A DNA stretch of 64,000 nucleotides from Rhodobacteraceae bacterium M382 (GTDB lineage: Bacteria; Pseudomonadota; Alphaproteobacteria; Rhodobacterales; Rhodobacteraceae), in assembly GCA_025141015.1 (NCBI GenBank), contig CP081098.1, positions 4,160,501 through 4,224,500 on the forward strand, given 5' to 3'. Below the pieces are notes generated by a model. That model ran no database searches and was not told the DNA's origin. It was given only the letters and a program-made list of their open reading frames with translations. The position numbers and the translations under genes were made by a program. Below, one piece after another: positions 52,062 through 60,683 of this stretch (within the stretch, counting starts at the first letter, position 1; every line of letters begins with the position of its first letter).

Positions 52062-53522
52062 CTATTCAGCGATTGCGGCAAAGGGGTTTTCGACCCGTGG
52101 CCAGTAATTGGTATCACGTTTGGTAAATGGAATGATGGTCATGTCTGGTGTCACGATACCCGGTCCACGCACATGAACAACCTCTGATGCTATTGGGGCA
52201 AAGGCGGCGTAGAAATGGTTGGTCGATTTAACCACCAGCGCGCGCATCTGCGTGATGTCCAGTCCCAGATCGGTAAAGGCCGACGGGTTGAAACATTGGG
52301 TGCGTTCCGACGACAGGATGACATGCACCCCGTCCGCCTCAAGCCAGACGCCGGTGCCCATCGCCATCTCGGTGTCGCCCAGTTTCATGCTCATATTTTC
52401 ACGGATGGCGCGGACCGTGACGGTCAGGTCAATCGGATGGCCCGAAAACGCGCAGATCTTGCCGCCCAAACGCACCCGCATCGTCGCGCCGACACCTGCG
52501 TTCTGGCACATGCCGATCAGAACCGGCTCCCAGAACAGGGCAAAGGCAATATCCTTTGTCCCGCGATCCAACGCTTCTTGCAGGAAATAGGTGGAATCGC
52601 TTGGCGCACCGCCCCCGGCATTGTCGGCCATATCGGCCAGAACAACCGGGAATTGGGTCGCCTGATCCACCCGGTCCAGCGCGGTTGCAATGTCGGGATA
52701 GACCCCGCGCAGCCCTTCGCGGATAGACCACAGATCAGCAGCAAAACGTTCGGCTGTGTCCGTGGCCTTAGCCGCATTGCCGTCGGCAATCACCAGCATG
52801 CGGGCCCCAACATCGGCCACATCCGCCCAGGGAAACCCGTGGGTCAAGGACACTGACAGAATGCCATCCTTGCCCTCGGCGTCTTTCATCGCCTGCACAA
52901 AGCCTTGCCCCGGTTCCTTCATCGTTTCGATGATGGTCAGCATCCGGCAATCGGCCATGGCCATCACCGGGTTTACCTTGCCTGTCGCCGTATCCGCCGC
53001 CATCTGGAACAGCTCGCGCGCGCGGTCTGGGCTGTCGATATGGGGGTATTCCTTGTAGTTCACGATCAGCGTGGCGTTGGTGATCATCTTTGCGGTCAGG
53101 TGGTTGTGCGGATCCAATTCCAGCCCGATGACGGCCCCGCTGCCAAGGATCGCGCGCGCGCGTTCCATCAGATCGCCTTCGCAATCGTCATAGCCATCCG
53201 CCACCATCGCGCCATGCATCGAGATCAAAAAGATGTCGGGCCTATGAGTTTCCAAATCGGCCAGAATTTCGTCGCGATACCCTTCGTAGACCTCGCGCAC
53301 CGTGGGGCCGGCGGGTTGTGCCACGGCCGTCAGACTTTCGATCACCTGCCATCCGCGCGCCTCGGCCGCCATGCGCCATTCGATCAACGGGGCGCTGAAC
53401 AGGTTGCCGGGCTGCTCGGTCGCGGTGCGCGTGACCATCGCCTCTTCAAAGGACAGCCGCCCTGTCGGGATGGGGGAAAAGGTGTTCGTTTCGGTCGCAA
53501 GACCGGCAATCAGGAGTTTCAT
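52062..53522 (-). CDS. M81 family metallopeptidase (MlrC-like)
   Basis: A 486-residue protein of the MlrC family, named for the last step of microcystin-LR breakdown. Zinc-site segments are visible: LISMHGAMVADGYDDCEGD near residues 100-118 and LELDPHNHLT near 135-144; the C-terminal MlrC domain includes DMADNAGGGAPSDSTY. It would hydrolyse an amide in a small peptide-like molecule. It follows the TRAP transporter genes, and most family members occur with transporters and have unknown substrates. Confidence 0.87.
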   Translation of the reverse strand: MKLLIAGLATETNTFSPIPTGRLSFEEAMVTRTATEQPGNLFSAPLIEWRMAAEARGWQVIESLTAVAQPAGPTVREVYEGYRDEILADLETHRPDIFLISMHGAMVADGYDDCEGDLMERARAILGSGAVIGLELDPHNHLTAKMITNATLIVNYKEYPHIDSPDRARELFQMAADTATGKVNPVMAMADCRMLTIIETMKEPGQGFVQAMKDAEGKDGILSVSLTHGFPWADVADVGARMLVIADGNAAKATDTAERFAADLWSIREGLRGVYPDIATALDRVDQATQFPVVLADMADNAGGGAPSDSTYFLQEALDRGTKDIAFALFWEPVLIGMCQNAGVGATMRVRLGGKICAFSGHPIDLTVTVRAIRENMSMKLGDTEMAMGTGVWLEADGVHVILSSERTQCFNPSAFTDLGLDITQMRALVVKSTNHFYAAFAPIASEVVHVRGPGIVTPDMTIIPFTKRDTNYWPRVENPFAAIAE

Positions 53523-53543
53523 CTTGTTGTCCTTGTTGTCCGT

Positions 53544-54044
53544 TCAGTCCCGGCTCAGGTCCTTGGCCAATTGCGCCGCGACGTGAACGGTGATGATTGC
53601 AAAAGCGATTGGAATGGCGACCGCAAAGACGATCATCGACAGATCCATGGTTTCGGCCTGACGCCCCGATTGGCGGGCAATAAAGCCGCGCGCGGGGTTC
53701 ATGTTTGCGCCGAACACCGAATACCACAGGATCGGTGCCACAAAGATCATCGTCGCCCCGGCCCGCAGAATGGCCCAGATCCCGCCGCGGGCCTGCATGG
53801 CCGGAAACAGCGAGGGATCGGCCCGCAGCCGAAAGGCGCAGGATGCCCCCAGAACCCCGGCCCAGACCATCGTGTAACGGGCCAGTTCCTCGGTCCAGAC
53901 GGGGGGCTGATCCAACAGGTAACGGGCGACGACCTGCCAGCCTGCGATAAGCACCAACAGGATCACTCCGATCATGGCACCTGTCATTGCAAACCGGTTC
54001 AACACCGATGAGAGCTTGTCCAGTGTCTGTGCCGCCGCCCGCAT
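53544..54044 (-). CDS. TRAP transporter small permease DctQ
   Basis: A 166-residue four-span protein. WTEELARYTMVWAGVLGASCAFR is the family signature, here at about residues 50-72. ATG 54044 follows GGAG and starts 5 bp after the binding-protein stop. It pairs with the large permease at 55156. Confidence 0.85.
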   Translation of the reverse strand: MRAAAQTLDKLSSVLNRFAMTGAMIGVILLVLIAGWQVVARYLLDQPPVWTEELARYTMVWAGVLGASCAFRLRADPSLFPAMQARGGIWAILRAGATMIFVAPILWYSVFGANMNPARGFIARQSGRQAETMDLSMIVFAVAIPIAFAIITVHVAAQLAKDLSRD

Positions 54045-54049
54045 CCCCG

Positions 54050-55033
54050 TTACTCCGCCACGGCTGCTTTCCAGGCGTCCAACGCGCCCTCGGGCAGCGG
54101 CAGCACACCATACAGCGGCTCGGTTGCCGCCCGAAATTCGGCGCGCGCCTCGGGGCTGAGTGCGGTGACGGTGATGCCCGCCGCCTTCAGCTTGTCGATG
54201 ACCGCGCCCTGATGACCCAGCCAATCCCGGTTCGCCGTCCGCGCCGCAACAACCGCTGCTTCGACCTGTGCGCGTTCTTCATCGCTCAGGCTTTGATACC
54301 AGTCTTCTGACGCCAGAACCGCGCGCGAGGATGGCACCAGATTGGCGTCGGTGAAATGTTTGATAAAGCTGGTGTGCCCGAACATCAGCGGCACGATGGG
54401 CGGGTTCAGATACCCATCAGCCACGCCGGTCTGCAGCGCGTTTGGAACCTCGTCCCAGCTGACAACCGTGCCGGTCGAGCCCCAGGTCTTGAAGACTGCG
54501 ATCTGCACGTCATCCAGCGCCCGCATCCGCAAATCCCCCAGATCCCCCATCGAGGCGACCGGATGTTTGGTGTTGAAAATCCCGGCGCCGCCACCGATCA
54601 GGGCCACGTCCAACACCCGCACGCCCTTGGCTGTGGTGGCTTCGTTGATGCGTGCCAGCATACCGTTGTCGATCAGCGCGCGGTCCAGCTGCGCCACATC
54701 GTCAAAGAAAAAGGGCAGCACCATCGCCATGATCGTGCCGTCCAACTGACCGGCGGCTTTGACATCGCTCAGCGACACTTCGAGCAGGCCCTGAGACACT
54801 TGGTCCATCTTCTCGGCTTCACCGCCAAGCGCGCCGCGCTCGAACTCTTCGATCTCGAACCCTTGGGCCTTGAGGTGTTCACCAAAGGCATGGGCCCAGA
54901 CATAGCTGCCCGAGTTTTCCAGATCACGCGGTGTATCCAGTGCGATCTTGGCGGATTGCGCCGACAAGGGTGCTGCAAGTGCCAGAGACAGCACAGCGGC
55001 CAGTCCGGTCAATTTGGGTGTTATCCAGCTCAC
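54050..55033 (-). CDS. TRAP transporter solute-binding protein DctP
   Basis: A 327-residue binding protein with a Sec signal ending near residue 25 (PLSAQS). ALDDVQIAVFKTWGSTG and PNALQTGVADGYLNPP are DctP-family segments; the usual ligand arginine lies in LRMRALD. It captures a carboxylate-bearing ligand. The 122-bp gap between it and the upstream dctM gene may contain a separate promoter. Confidence 0.87.
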   Translation of the reverse strand: MSWITPKLTGLAAVLSLALAAPLSAQSAKIALDTPRDLENSGSYVWAHAFGEHLKAQGFEIEEFERGALGGEAEKMDQVSQGLLEVSLSDVKAAGQLDGTIMAMVLPFFFDDVAQLDRALIDNGMLARINEATTAKGVRVLDVALIGGGAGIFNTKHPVASMGDLGDLRMRALDDVQIAVFKTWGSTGTVVSWDEVPNALQTGVADGYLNPPIVPLMFGHTSFIKHFTDANLVPSSRAVLASEDWYQSLSDEERAQVEAAVVAARTANRDWLGHQGAVIDKLKAAGITVTALSPEARAEFRAATEPLYGVLPLPEGALDAWKAAVAE

Positions 55034-55155
55034 GTCATGTCCTCCATTGGAACTGTTTTCAGATCATCAGATCCGGTCTGGTAAGAAGATGGAGAGTGCG
55101 AGTTCTTTCGTCCAATCGATTTATTTCACCGGTTTAATTCAAAACTCTTATTGCC

Positions 55156-56436
55156 CTACCAGATTCCAAACAGGCGCGGCAGCCAGAGGCTGAGGTCAGG
55201 GACAGCCACCAGCAGCGCCAGCACAGCGATCTGCGCGATCACAAACGGCATCACCTGGCGGGCAAGTTTCCAGTAATCCAGCCCCGTCACTGTCGACACC
55301 ACCAGCAGACACCCGCCCATGGGGGGCGACACCAGCCCGATCGACAAGTTGAAGCAGATGACAATGCCCAGATGGACCGGGTCAGCCCCATTGGCGATGG
55401 CCACGGGTGCCAACAGCGGCACCAGCAGCGCCAGCGCGACCGGAATGTCAAAGACCATGCCCGCGATGATGAACAGAATGTTCATCGCGATCATGTATTC
55501 GACAGGCCCCAGTCCAAGATCCTGAATGGTCGACGCAATCGACTGTGGAACCCGTTCCAGCGCGGCCAGATGACCAAGGGTTGCCGCCGCGCACAGGATC
55601 ACAAAGATCGACCCGGTCAGAACGGCGGTGCGTTTGACGCTCTCGCTTAGATCGTTCAGCGTGAACCCGGCATAGGCGTACCCGGCCATAAACGCGGCAA
55701 CGACGGCCACCACGGCTGCTTCGGTTGGTGTGGTCCAGCCCAGAACGATGCCGCCGACAATGATCACCGGCAAAGCCATGGCAGGCAGCGCCGTCAGGAA
55801 CGAGCGCCCGATCGGCGGGGCCTCACCCTTTTCCAGGCGGGGGTGGTCGTCGCGGATGGCAAACCAGGCGTTCAACGCAAACAGCGCCGAGGCCAGGATC
55901 AAACCGGGCACGATCCCGGCAATGAACAGCGCCGCAACCGAGGTCTGCATGATCGCGCCATAAAAGATCAGGATGATCGACGGGGGCACGATGGGCCCGA
56001 TGATCGACGACGCCGCCGTGATCGCACCAGCGTAGTATTTGGAATAGCCACGCCGCTCCATTTCGGGCACCAGCGTGTTGGACAAGGCCGCCGAATCCGC
56101 GATGGCCGAGCCCGAGATACCGGCAAAGAATACCGAAGTCATGATATTCACATGCCCCAGCCCGCCGCGCAGTCGGCCAACCAGCGACATGCTGAAATCG
56201 ATCAGCGCCTTGGTGACACCGCCGCGGTTCATCAACTCTCCGGCCAGAATGAACAAGGGCATCGACATCAAGGAAAACACGCTGATCTGCGAGAATACTT
56301 TTTGCGGCAGAATGGCCAGATAGCGCGCATTGTCGGTGGCAAAGAACCCCAGCACCGCCGCGCCACCGATGACATAAGCCACCGCCAACCCCGAGGCGAG
56401 GAACAGCCCCGCCGCAACCCAGACGACCCCGATCAT
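55156..56436 (-). CDS. TRAP transporter large permease DctM
   Basis: A 426-residue, roughly 12-span permease. GGLGHVNIMTSVFFAGISG and IGPIVPPSIILIFYG are shared with the family and with the other DctM in this window. ATG 56436 overlaps the stop of the DAO-type oxidase by 4 bp; frames extending upstream to 56670 are antisense-like noise. The order large permease, binding protein, small permease differs from the first TRAP set. Confidence 0.9.
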   Translation of the reverse strand: MIGVVWVAAGLFLASGLAVAYVIGGAAVLGFFATDNARYLAILPQKVFSQISVFSLMSMPLFILAGELMNRGGVTKALIDFSMSLVGRLRGGLGHVNIMTSVFFAGISGSAIADSAALSNTLVPEMERRGYSKYYAGAITAASSIIGPIVPPSIILIFYGAIMQTSVAALFIAGIVPGLILASALFALNAWFAIRDDHPRLEKGEAPPIGRSFLTALPAMALPVIIVGGIVLGWTTPTEAAVVAVVAAFMAGYAYAGFTLNDLSESVKRTAVLTGSIFVILCAAATLGHLAALERVPQSIASTIQDLGLGPVEYMIAMNILFIIAGMVFDIPVALALLVPLLAPVAIANGADPVHLGIVICFNLSIGLVSPPMGGCLLVVSTVTGLDYWKLARQVMPFVIAQIAVLALLVAVPDLSLWLPRLFGIW

Positions 56437-57572
56437 GAGGCCACCAAAGCGGGCCGAGCGGGCGACAGCGCCGCCGGGTCCAGACCGGCGGCCATGATAT
56501 CGCCCGGAAGAGCGCGACCCAGAACATCGGCGGCCGCAAACCGCGCCAAGGCCGGTGCGGATTGGATGCCATAGCCCCCTTGCCCCGCCAGCCAATAAAA
56601 ACCCTCCACGCGAGCCGAATACCCGGCAACTGGTGCCTTGTCGGCGACAAAGCTGCGCAAGCCCGCCCAACGGCTGTCGATGCGGCGCACCTCTAGCTGA
56701 AACGCCTGTTCGATCCGGTGCACACAGACCGCCACATCCATTTCGTCGGGTTGCACGTCCGACGGTACGTCCGGGTCTTCGTTTGCGGGTGAAATCAACA
56801 GCTTTCCCGCATCCGGTTTTAGATAAAACTCTTCGTCCACATCGATAATCAACGGCAGGTCGTCCACTTCGACTCCCTGTGGGCCCTCAACCATCAGCGC
56901 TGTGCGTCGCAAGGGTTTAAGGCCGACGGCTTCGGCCCCGGCCATCGCACCGATCTGATCCGCCCAGGCCCCGGCGGCATTCACGATGGCGGTGGCCCTG
57001 ACCCTGCCCGCGGCAGTTTCAATGCACCACTGGTCCGCGTCACGGGTCAGCCCAGTGACCTCGGCCCCGGTCAACAGATCGCCGCCTTGCGCCTTGAAAC
57101 TGCGCAGATAACCCTGATGCAGCGCCGCGACATCGATTTCGGCCATGCCCGTATCCCTAAGCGCGCCTGCGGCATAGCCCGGCTGCAACAGGCCAATGCG
57201 CTCATTCAGCCACGGTGCATCAACCTGCTGAATGCCCGGAACATCCCCCAGCTCAGCTTTCATCGCCGCCAACCTGTCCATCTGATCGTCGCGCGCCAGA
57301 AACACCGCATCAATCGGGGACAGCAATGGCGCGTCGGCGAACCCCTGGGGCGGTGCATCAAAGAACCCGCGTGAGGCGCGCGTGAGCGCCCGGATCGGTG
57401 CCGGCCCGTAGGATGGCGCATAAACGGCGGCCGATCGCCCGGTGGTGTGATAGCCGGGCTGGCGCTCCATCTCGAGCAAGAGCACGCGGGAATGGCGCGA
57501 CAGCTCGGCCGCCACCGAGGCCCCGGCGATGCCTGCGCCGATCACGGCAATGTCGAATGCGTTGTTCTGCAT
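56433..57572 (-). CDS. DAO-type FAD-dependent oxidoreductase
   Basis: A 379-residue flavoprotein of the D-amino acid/glycine oxidase superfamily. The dinucleotide motif IAVIGAGIAGASVAAEL is at residues 8-24, TTGRSAAVYAPSYG follows the FAD ribose site, and GQGGYGIQSAPA near the C-terminus closes the flavin pocket. It oxidises a C-N bond to an imine. ATG 57572 lies 5 bases after GGAG; a GTG at 57578 is an unlikely alternative. It is first in the leftward TRAP/RidA/Ior operon and divergent from a LysR gene. Confidence 0.87.
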   Translation of the reverse strand: MQNNAFDIAVIGAGIAGASVAAELSRHSRVLLLEMERQPGYHTTGRSAAVYAPSYGPAPIRALTRASRGFFDAPPQGFADAPLLSPIDAVFLARDDQMDRLAAMKAELGDVPGIQQVDAPWLNERIGLLQPGYAAGALRDTGMAEIDVAALHQGYLRSFKAQGGDLLTGAEVTGLTRDADQWCIETAAGRVRATAIVNAAGAWADQIGAMAGAEAVGLKPLRRTALMVEGPQGVEVDDLPLIIDVDEEFYLKPDAGKLLISPANEDPDVPSDVQPDEMDVAVCVHRIEQAFQLEVRRIDSRWAGLRSFVADKAPVAGYSARVEGFYWLAGQGGYGIQSAPALARFAAADVLGRALPGDIMAAGLDPAALSPARPALVAS

Positions 57573-57652
57573 AGTCACTCCATTCGCTTTGTTTATTGTC
57601 GGGGGCGGTTTTGACCGATACCCTGCATGACGCCAAACCGGGGATCCTGCCC

Positions 57653-58576
57653 ATGAACCTTCGCCAGCTTGAACATTTCGTCCTTGTCGCCGAGGAACGC
57701 AGCTTTCGCCGTGCCTCGGAACGGGCGCACCTGTCGCAACCGGCGTTGAGCCATTCGATCAAGGCACTGGAAACGCAGCTGGACACCCAACTGTTCCGGC
57801 GCACCAACCAACTGGTCGAGATGACCGCCATTGGCGAGGCGCTGCTGAGCCACGCGCACAAGGTCCTGTTTGATGCCCGCAATCTGCATGATCAACTGTC
57901 GGTCCTGAAAACCGGCGGCTCGGGACATGTGCGCATCGGACTTGTGCCAACGTTCGCCTTCAGCTTTGGCGGTCAGGTGATTGCGGATTGGCTGTCGGAC
58001 CGACCGGGTGTCAGCATCGAGGCGGTGTATCAGACCACCGCGACGCTTGAGACAATGCTGCGCGCGGACAAGATTGACCTGTTTGTCTGCGACATGCGCA
58101 ACATCGAACCGGACGCCGAAATCGAGCTGACCCCCATCGGTGTCTTTCCCGGCGGTTTCTTTTGTCGCGACGGGCACCCGCTGTTGGAGCGTGACGGCCT
58201 CACCCTGGCAGATGTGGCCAATTACGGGCTGGCGACGGTCCGGGTTCCGCCGAGCCTGCGCAGTGTGCTGGTCAAGGAGATGCAGATTTCCAACCCCGAG
58301 GCCCCCGGCATTCGGGTCGAATGCGATGCCATTACGGTGCTGCGTGACGTGACGCTGAAATCGGACGTGGTGCTGATGGCCAATCCGTTCAACTTTCGCG
58401 AAGATCTGGAAAGCGGTCGGCTGGTGCAGTTGACGCTGGACTTTGACCTTGAGATTCACTGGGCCATTGCGCGATTGCGCAACCGGATCCTGTCGCCTGC
58501 GGCCTTGGTCTTGATGGATATGCTGCATGACACCCCCAAACGCGCGCTGGATGAATTGCAATTGTCGGCGCCTTGA
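57653..58576 (+). CDS. LysR family transcriptional regulator
   Basis: A 307-residue LTTR. The winged HTH covers residues 1-60 (LRQLEHFVLVAEERSFRRAS, HLSQPALSHSIKALE), and the effector-binding domain follows from about residue 90. It is divergent from the DAO/TRAP/Ior operon with an 80-bp gap, the standard layout for a LysR activator of the facing operon. ATG 57653 matches the family N-terminus. Confidence 0.92.
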   Translation: MNLRQLEHFVLVAEERSFRRASERAHLSQPALSHSIKALETQLDTQLFRRTNQLVEMTAIGEALLSHAHKVLFDARNLHDQLSVLKTGGSGHVRIGLVPTFAFSFGGQVIADWLSDRPGVSIEAVYQTTATLETMLRADKIDLFVCDMRNIEPDAEIELTPIGVFPGGFFCRDGHPLLERDGLTLADVANYGLATVRVPPSLRSVLVKEMQISNPEAPGIRVECDAITVLRDVTLKSDVVLMANPFNFREDLESGRLVQLTLDFDLEIHWAIARLRNRILSPAALVLMDMLHDTPKRALDELQLSAP

Positions 58577-58662
58577 TCCCAGCCATGATTTCAAAGCCCG
58601 CACGCTCAGCAAAGCGAATTAAATTCATGACTTCGATAAAGTAACCAAATGAACCTGAGAGT

Positions 58663-60060
58663 TCAGCCCGTTACCTGATCATCAACCGCAAAGATTTTGC
58701 CTGGATTGAACAGGTTCTGCGGGTCAAACGCCTGTTTGAGCTGCGCCATCACGTCATAAGCGTCACCATGTTGCGCGGCCATATAGGGAATCTTGCCCAT
58801 TCCGATCCCATGTTCGCCCGAAATCGTCCCGCCCAGTTCCAGCGCCAATTCGTTCAGCTGCCCAACCAGATCATGTGCGGCGGCAACTTCGGCTGTATCC
58901 TTGGGATCAATCAGCACGCCCATGTGAAAATTGCCGTCCCCCACATGGCCCGCCATCGGTGCCAACAGCCCATACCGATCCGCCAGATCCCGTGCGCGCT
59001 GTACGCAATCGGTCAGGGCCGCCAGCGGAACACAGCAATCCGTGATCAGGGGCACCGCGCCGGGGCGCAACCCGCGCGCGGCAAAGTAAGCTTCGTGGCG
59101 GACCTTCCACAGACGGTTTCGGTCTTCGGTCTTGGTGGCAAAGGCAAAATCGTGAACACCCAGGTCCTGCGCGATTTCGCGGAACCGCGCGACATCTTCA
59201 GCGACGCTGGTTTCAGTGCCGTGAAATTCCAGAAACAGATGTGGTTTTTCCGGCAGGTTCAACACCGGGTCATATTGGTTCATGCCGCGCATCTGCACCT
59301 CGTCCAGAAATTCGGCGCGGGCCACAGGTATGCCGCACTGTATGGTCGAAATGACCGTCTGCACCGCCGCTTGGATGCTATCGAAATGGCAGGTGGCGGC
59401 GGCGATGTGTTCAGGCTGACCAAACAGGCGCACGGTCAACTCGGTCATGATGCCCAACGTCCCTTCGGAGCCGACAAACAGCCGCGTCAGATCATAGCCC
59501 GAAGACGATTTCCTGGCCTGTGTCCCGGTTCGGATCACGCGCCCGTCGGCGGTGACAACTTCGAGCGCCAGAACAGTATCTGCCATTGTGCCATAGCGCA
59601 CGGTGTTGGTGCCCGACGCTCGCGTGGCCGCCATGCCGCCAATCGTTGCATTGGCACCCGGATCGACGGTGAACATCAGGCCGGTCGCCCGCAACTCGGC
59701 CGCAAGCTGCTCGCGGGTGACGCCAGGCTGCACAACGGCGCACAGGTTTTCTGGCTGCACATCAAGCACCCGGTTCATCCGCGAAGTATCCACCGACACC
59801 CCGCCATGAACAGGAATGACATGCCCTTCGAGCGAGGACCCGATACCAAAGGGAACAATCGGACAGGCGTGTTCGGCGCAGATCGACACGATCCGGGCCA
59901 CTTCGGCGGTTGTTTCGGGAAACACGACCGCATCCGGGAGCGCCACTTCAAAGCGCGATGCATCCCGTCCATGCAGGTCACGAACGCTGTTCCCGGTCGA
60001 GAGGCGATCACCAAAGACCGCGCGAAGGTTGTCGATGGCAAGGTGGCGGTCTGACGTCAT
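58663..60060 (-). CDS. FAD-linked oxidase, D-lactate dehydrogenase/GlcD-like
   Basis: A 465-residue flavoprotein with the PCMH FAD domain (PFGIGSSLEGHVIP near 75-90, TVDPGANATIGGMAATRASG near 130-150) and the C-terminal FAD-oxidase C domain with GHVGDGNFHMG and SGEHGIGMGK. It resembles D-lactate dehydrogenase (cytochrome) and 2-hydroxyglutarate dehydrogenase and oxidises a D-2-hydroxy acid to the 2-oxo acid. It is convergent with the LysR gene. Whether it serves the neighbouring 2-oxo-acid pathway is not shown by the sequence. Confidence 0.9.
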   Translation of the reverse strand: MTSDRHLAIDNLRAVFGDRLSTGNSVRDLHGRDASRFEVALPDAVVFPETTAEVARIVSICAEHACPIVPFGIGSSLEGHVIPVHGGVSVDTSRMNRVLDVQPENLCAVVQPGVTREQLAAELRATGLMFTVDPGANATIGGMAATRASGTNTVRYGTMADTVLALEVVTADGRVIRTGTQARKSSSGYDLTRLFVGSEGTLGIMTELTVRLFGQPEHIAAATCHFDSIQAAVQTVISTIQCGIPVARAEFLDEVQMRGMNQYDPVLNLPEKPHLFLEFHGTETSVAEDVARFREIAQDLGVHDFAFATKTEDRNRLWKVRHEAYFAARGLRPGAVPLITDCCVPLAALTDCVQRARDLADRYGLLAPMAGHVGDGNFHMGVLIDPKDTAEVAAAHDLVGQLNELALELGGTISGEHGIGMGKIPYMAAQHGDAYDVMAQLKQAFDPQNLFNPGKIFAVDDQVTG

Positions 60061-60251
60061 GCGGCTTGATCCCAGCTGAAGCGAAAAGAGGCACCCGAAT
60101 GGCTGTTCGGACTGATGCTCTGGATATGGATGCAAGCGCTGATCTGTCTAATGAAACAATCTCATTGCGTTGATAAGGGACGAAAATACATGAATAAAGT
60201 CAACAAGATGACCTCAATGTCGAGGCCAGTATTTCTGTTGGGCGTTTGCCG
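60061..60251. other. promoter region of the GlcD-like gene, no gene
   Basis: Upstream of the FAD oxidase and bounded by an IS5-type terminal repeat at 60252. No gene was found; a promoter for the leftward oxidase gene must lie here, but no operator was recognised. Confidence 0.35.
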
Positions 60252-60600
60252 GGCTTTGATGCACAAATCGACTGAGCGACACACTGTGTGAATCCAGCAC
60301 GACCGCTGGGAGGCATGAGCAGTTGGGCCCTGACAAAAACAAGACCACGAACTGGTCGTCCTACAATGATGCAGTGAGGCAGCGGGGATCGCTGTTGATC
60401 TGGTTAAACCGGACAGGATCTGAATCCCGCCACCGTCGGAAAGCGTGGTCGCCAGCATCGTTTCTCGTGCACGCAAACATGCACTACCGGGCAATGGGTG
60501 GAACTAGTATCGCGCGCGAATACGACGATGCGATTGCCACCCGGAATGCCCATGTTGTTATTCCGCATCCCGGTGCTCAACCGCTACACCGCTCTTGGCA
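60252..60600 (+). pseudogene. IS5-family (IS903-like) insertion remnant
   Basis: The left end, GGCTTTGATGCACAAATC (60252-60269), resembles the terminal inverted repeat of IS903/IS5-group elements. It is followed by an intact-looking transposase start at 60323 (TTNWSSYNDAVRQRGSLLIW). The reading frame then jumps to sequence of the C-terminal part (YDDAIATRNAHVVIPHPGAQ, 60521-60580), so the central catalytic core is deleted. No right inverted repeat was found, so the element is a dead, truncated copy. Confidence 0.72.
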
Positions 60601-60683
60601 TACCTGTCACAGAGGCCGTAGGGCAAGTTCGTCCGGGGAAAGGGGACTTTCGTTTGGAACCCGACTTGTGCCACCAAGCTCAA

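Noticed and set aside
50287-52107. 606-codon plus-strand frame
   Set aside because: It is opposite the oxidoreductase and Rid genes, whose motifs are unambiguous; it is an antisense shadow of GC-rich codons.
57582-58619. 10-bp inverted repeat ATTCGCTTTG / CAAAGCGAAT flanking the LysR gene
   Set aside because: Only 10 bp long, and the second copy lies between convergent gene ends where an operator would have no target; probably chance.
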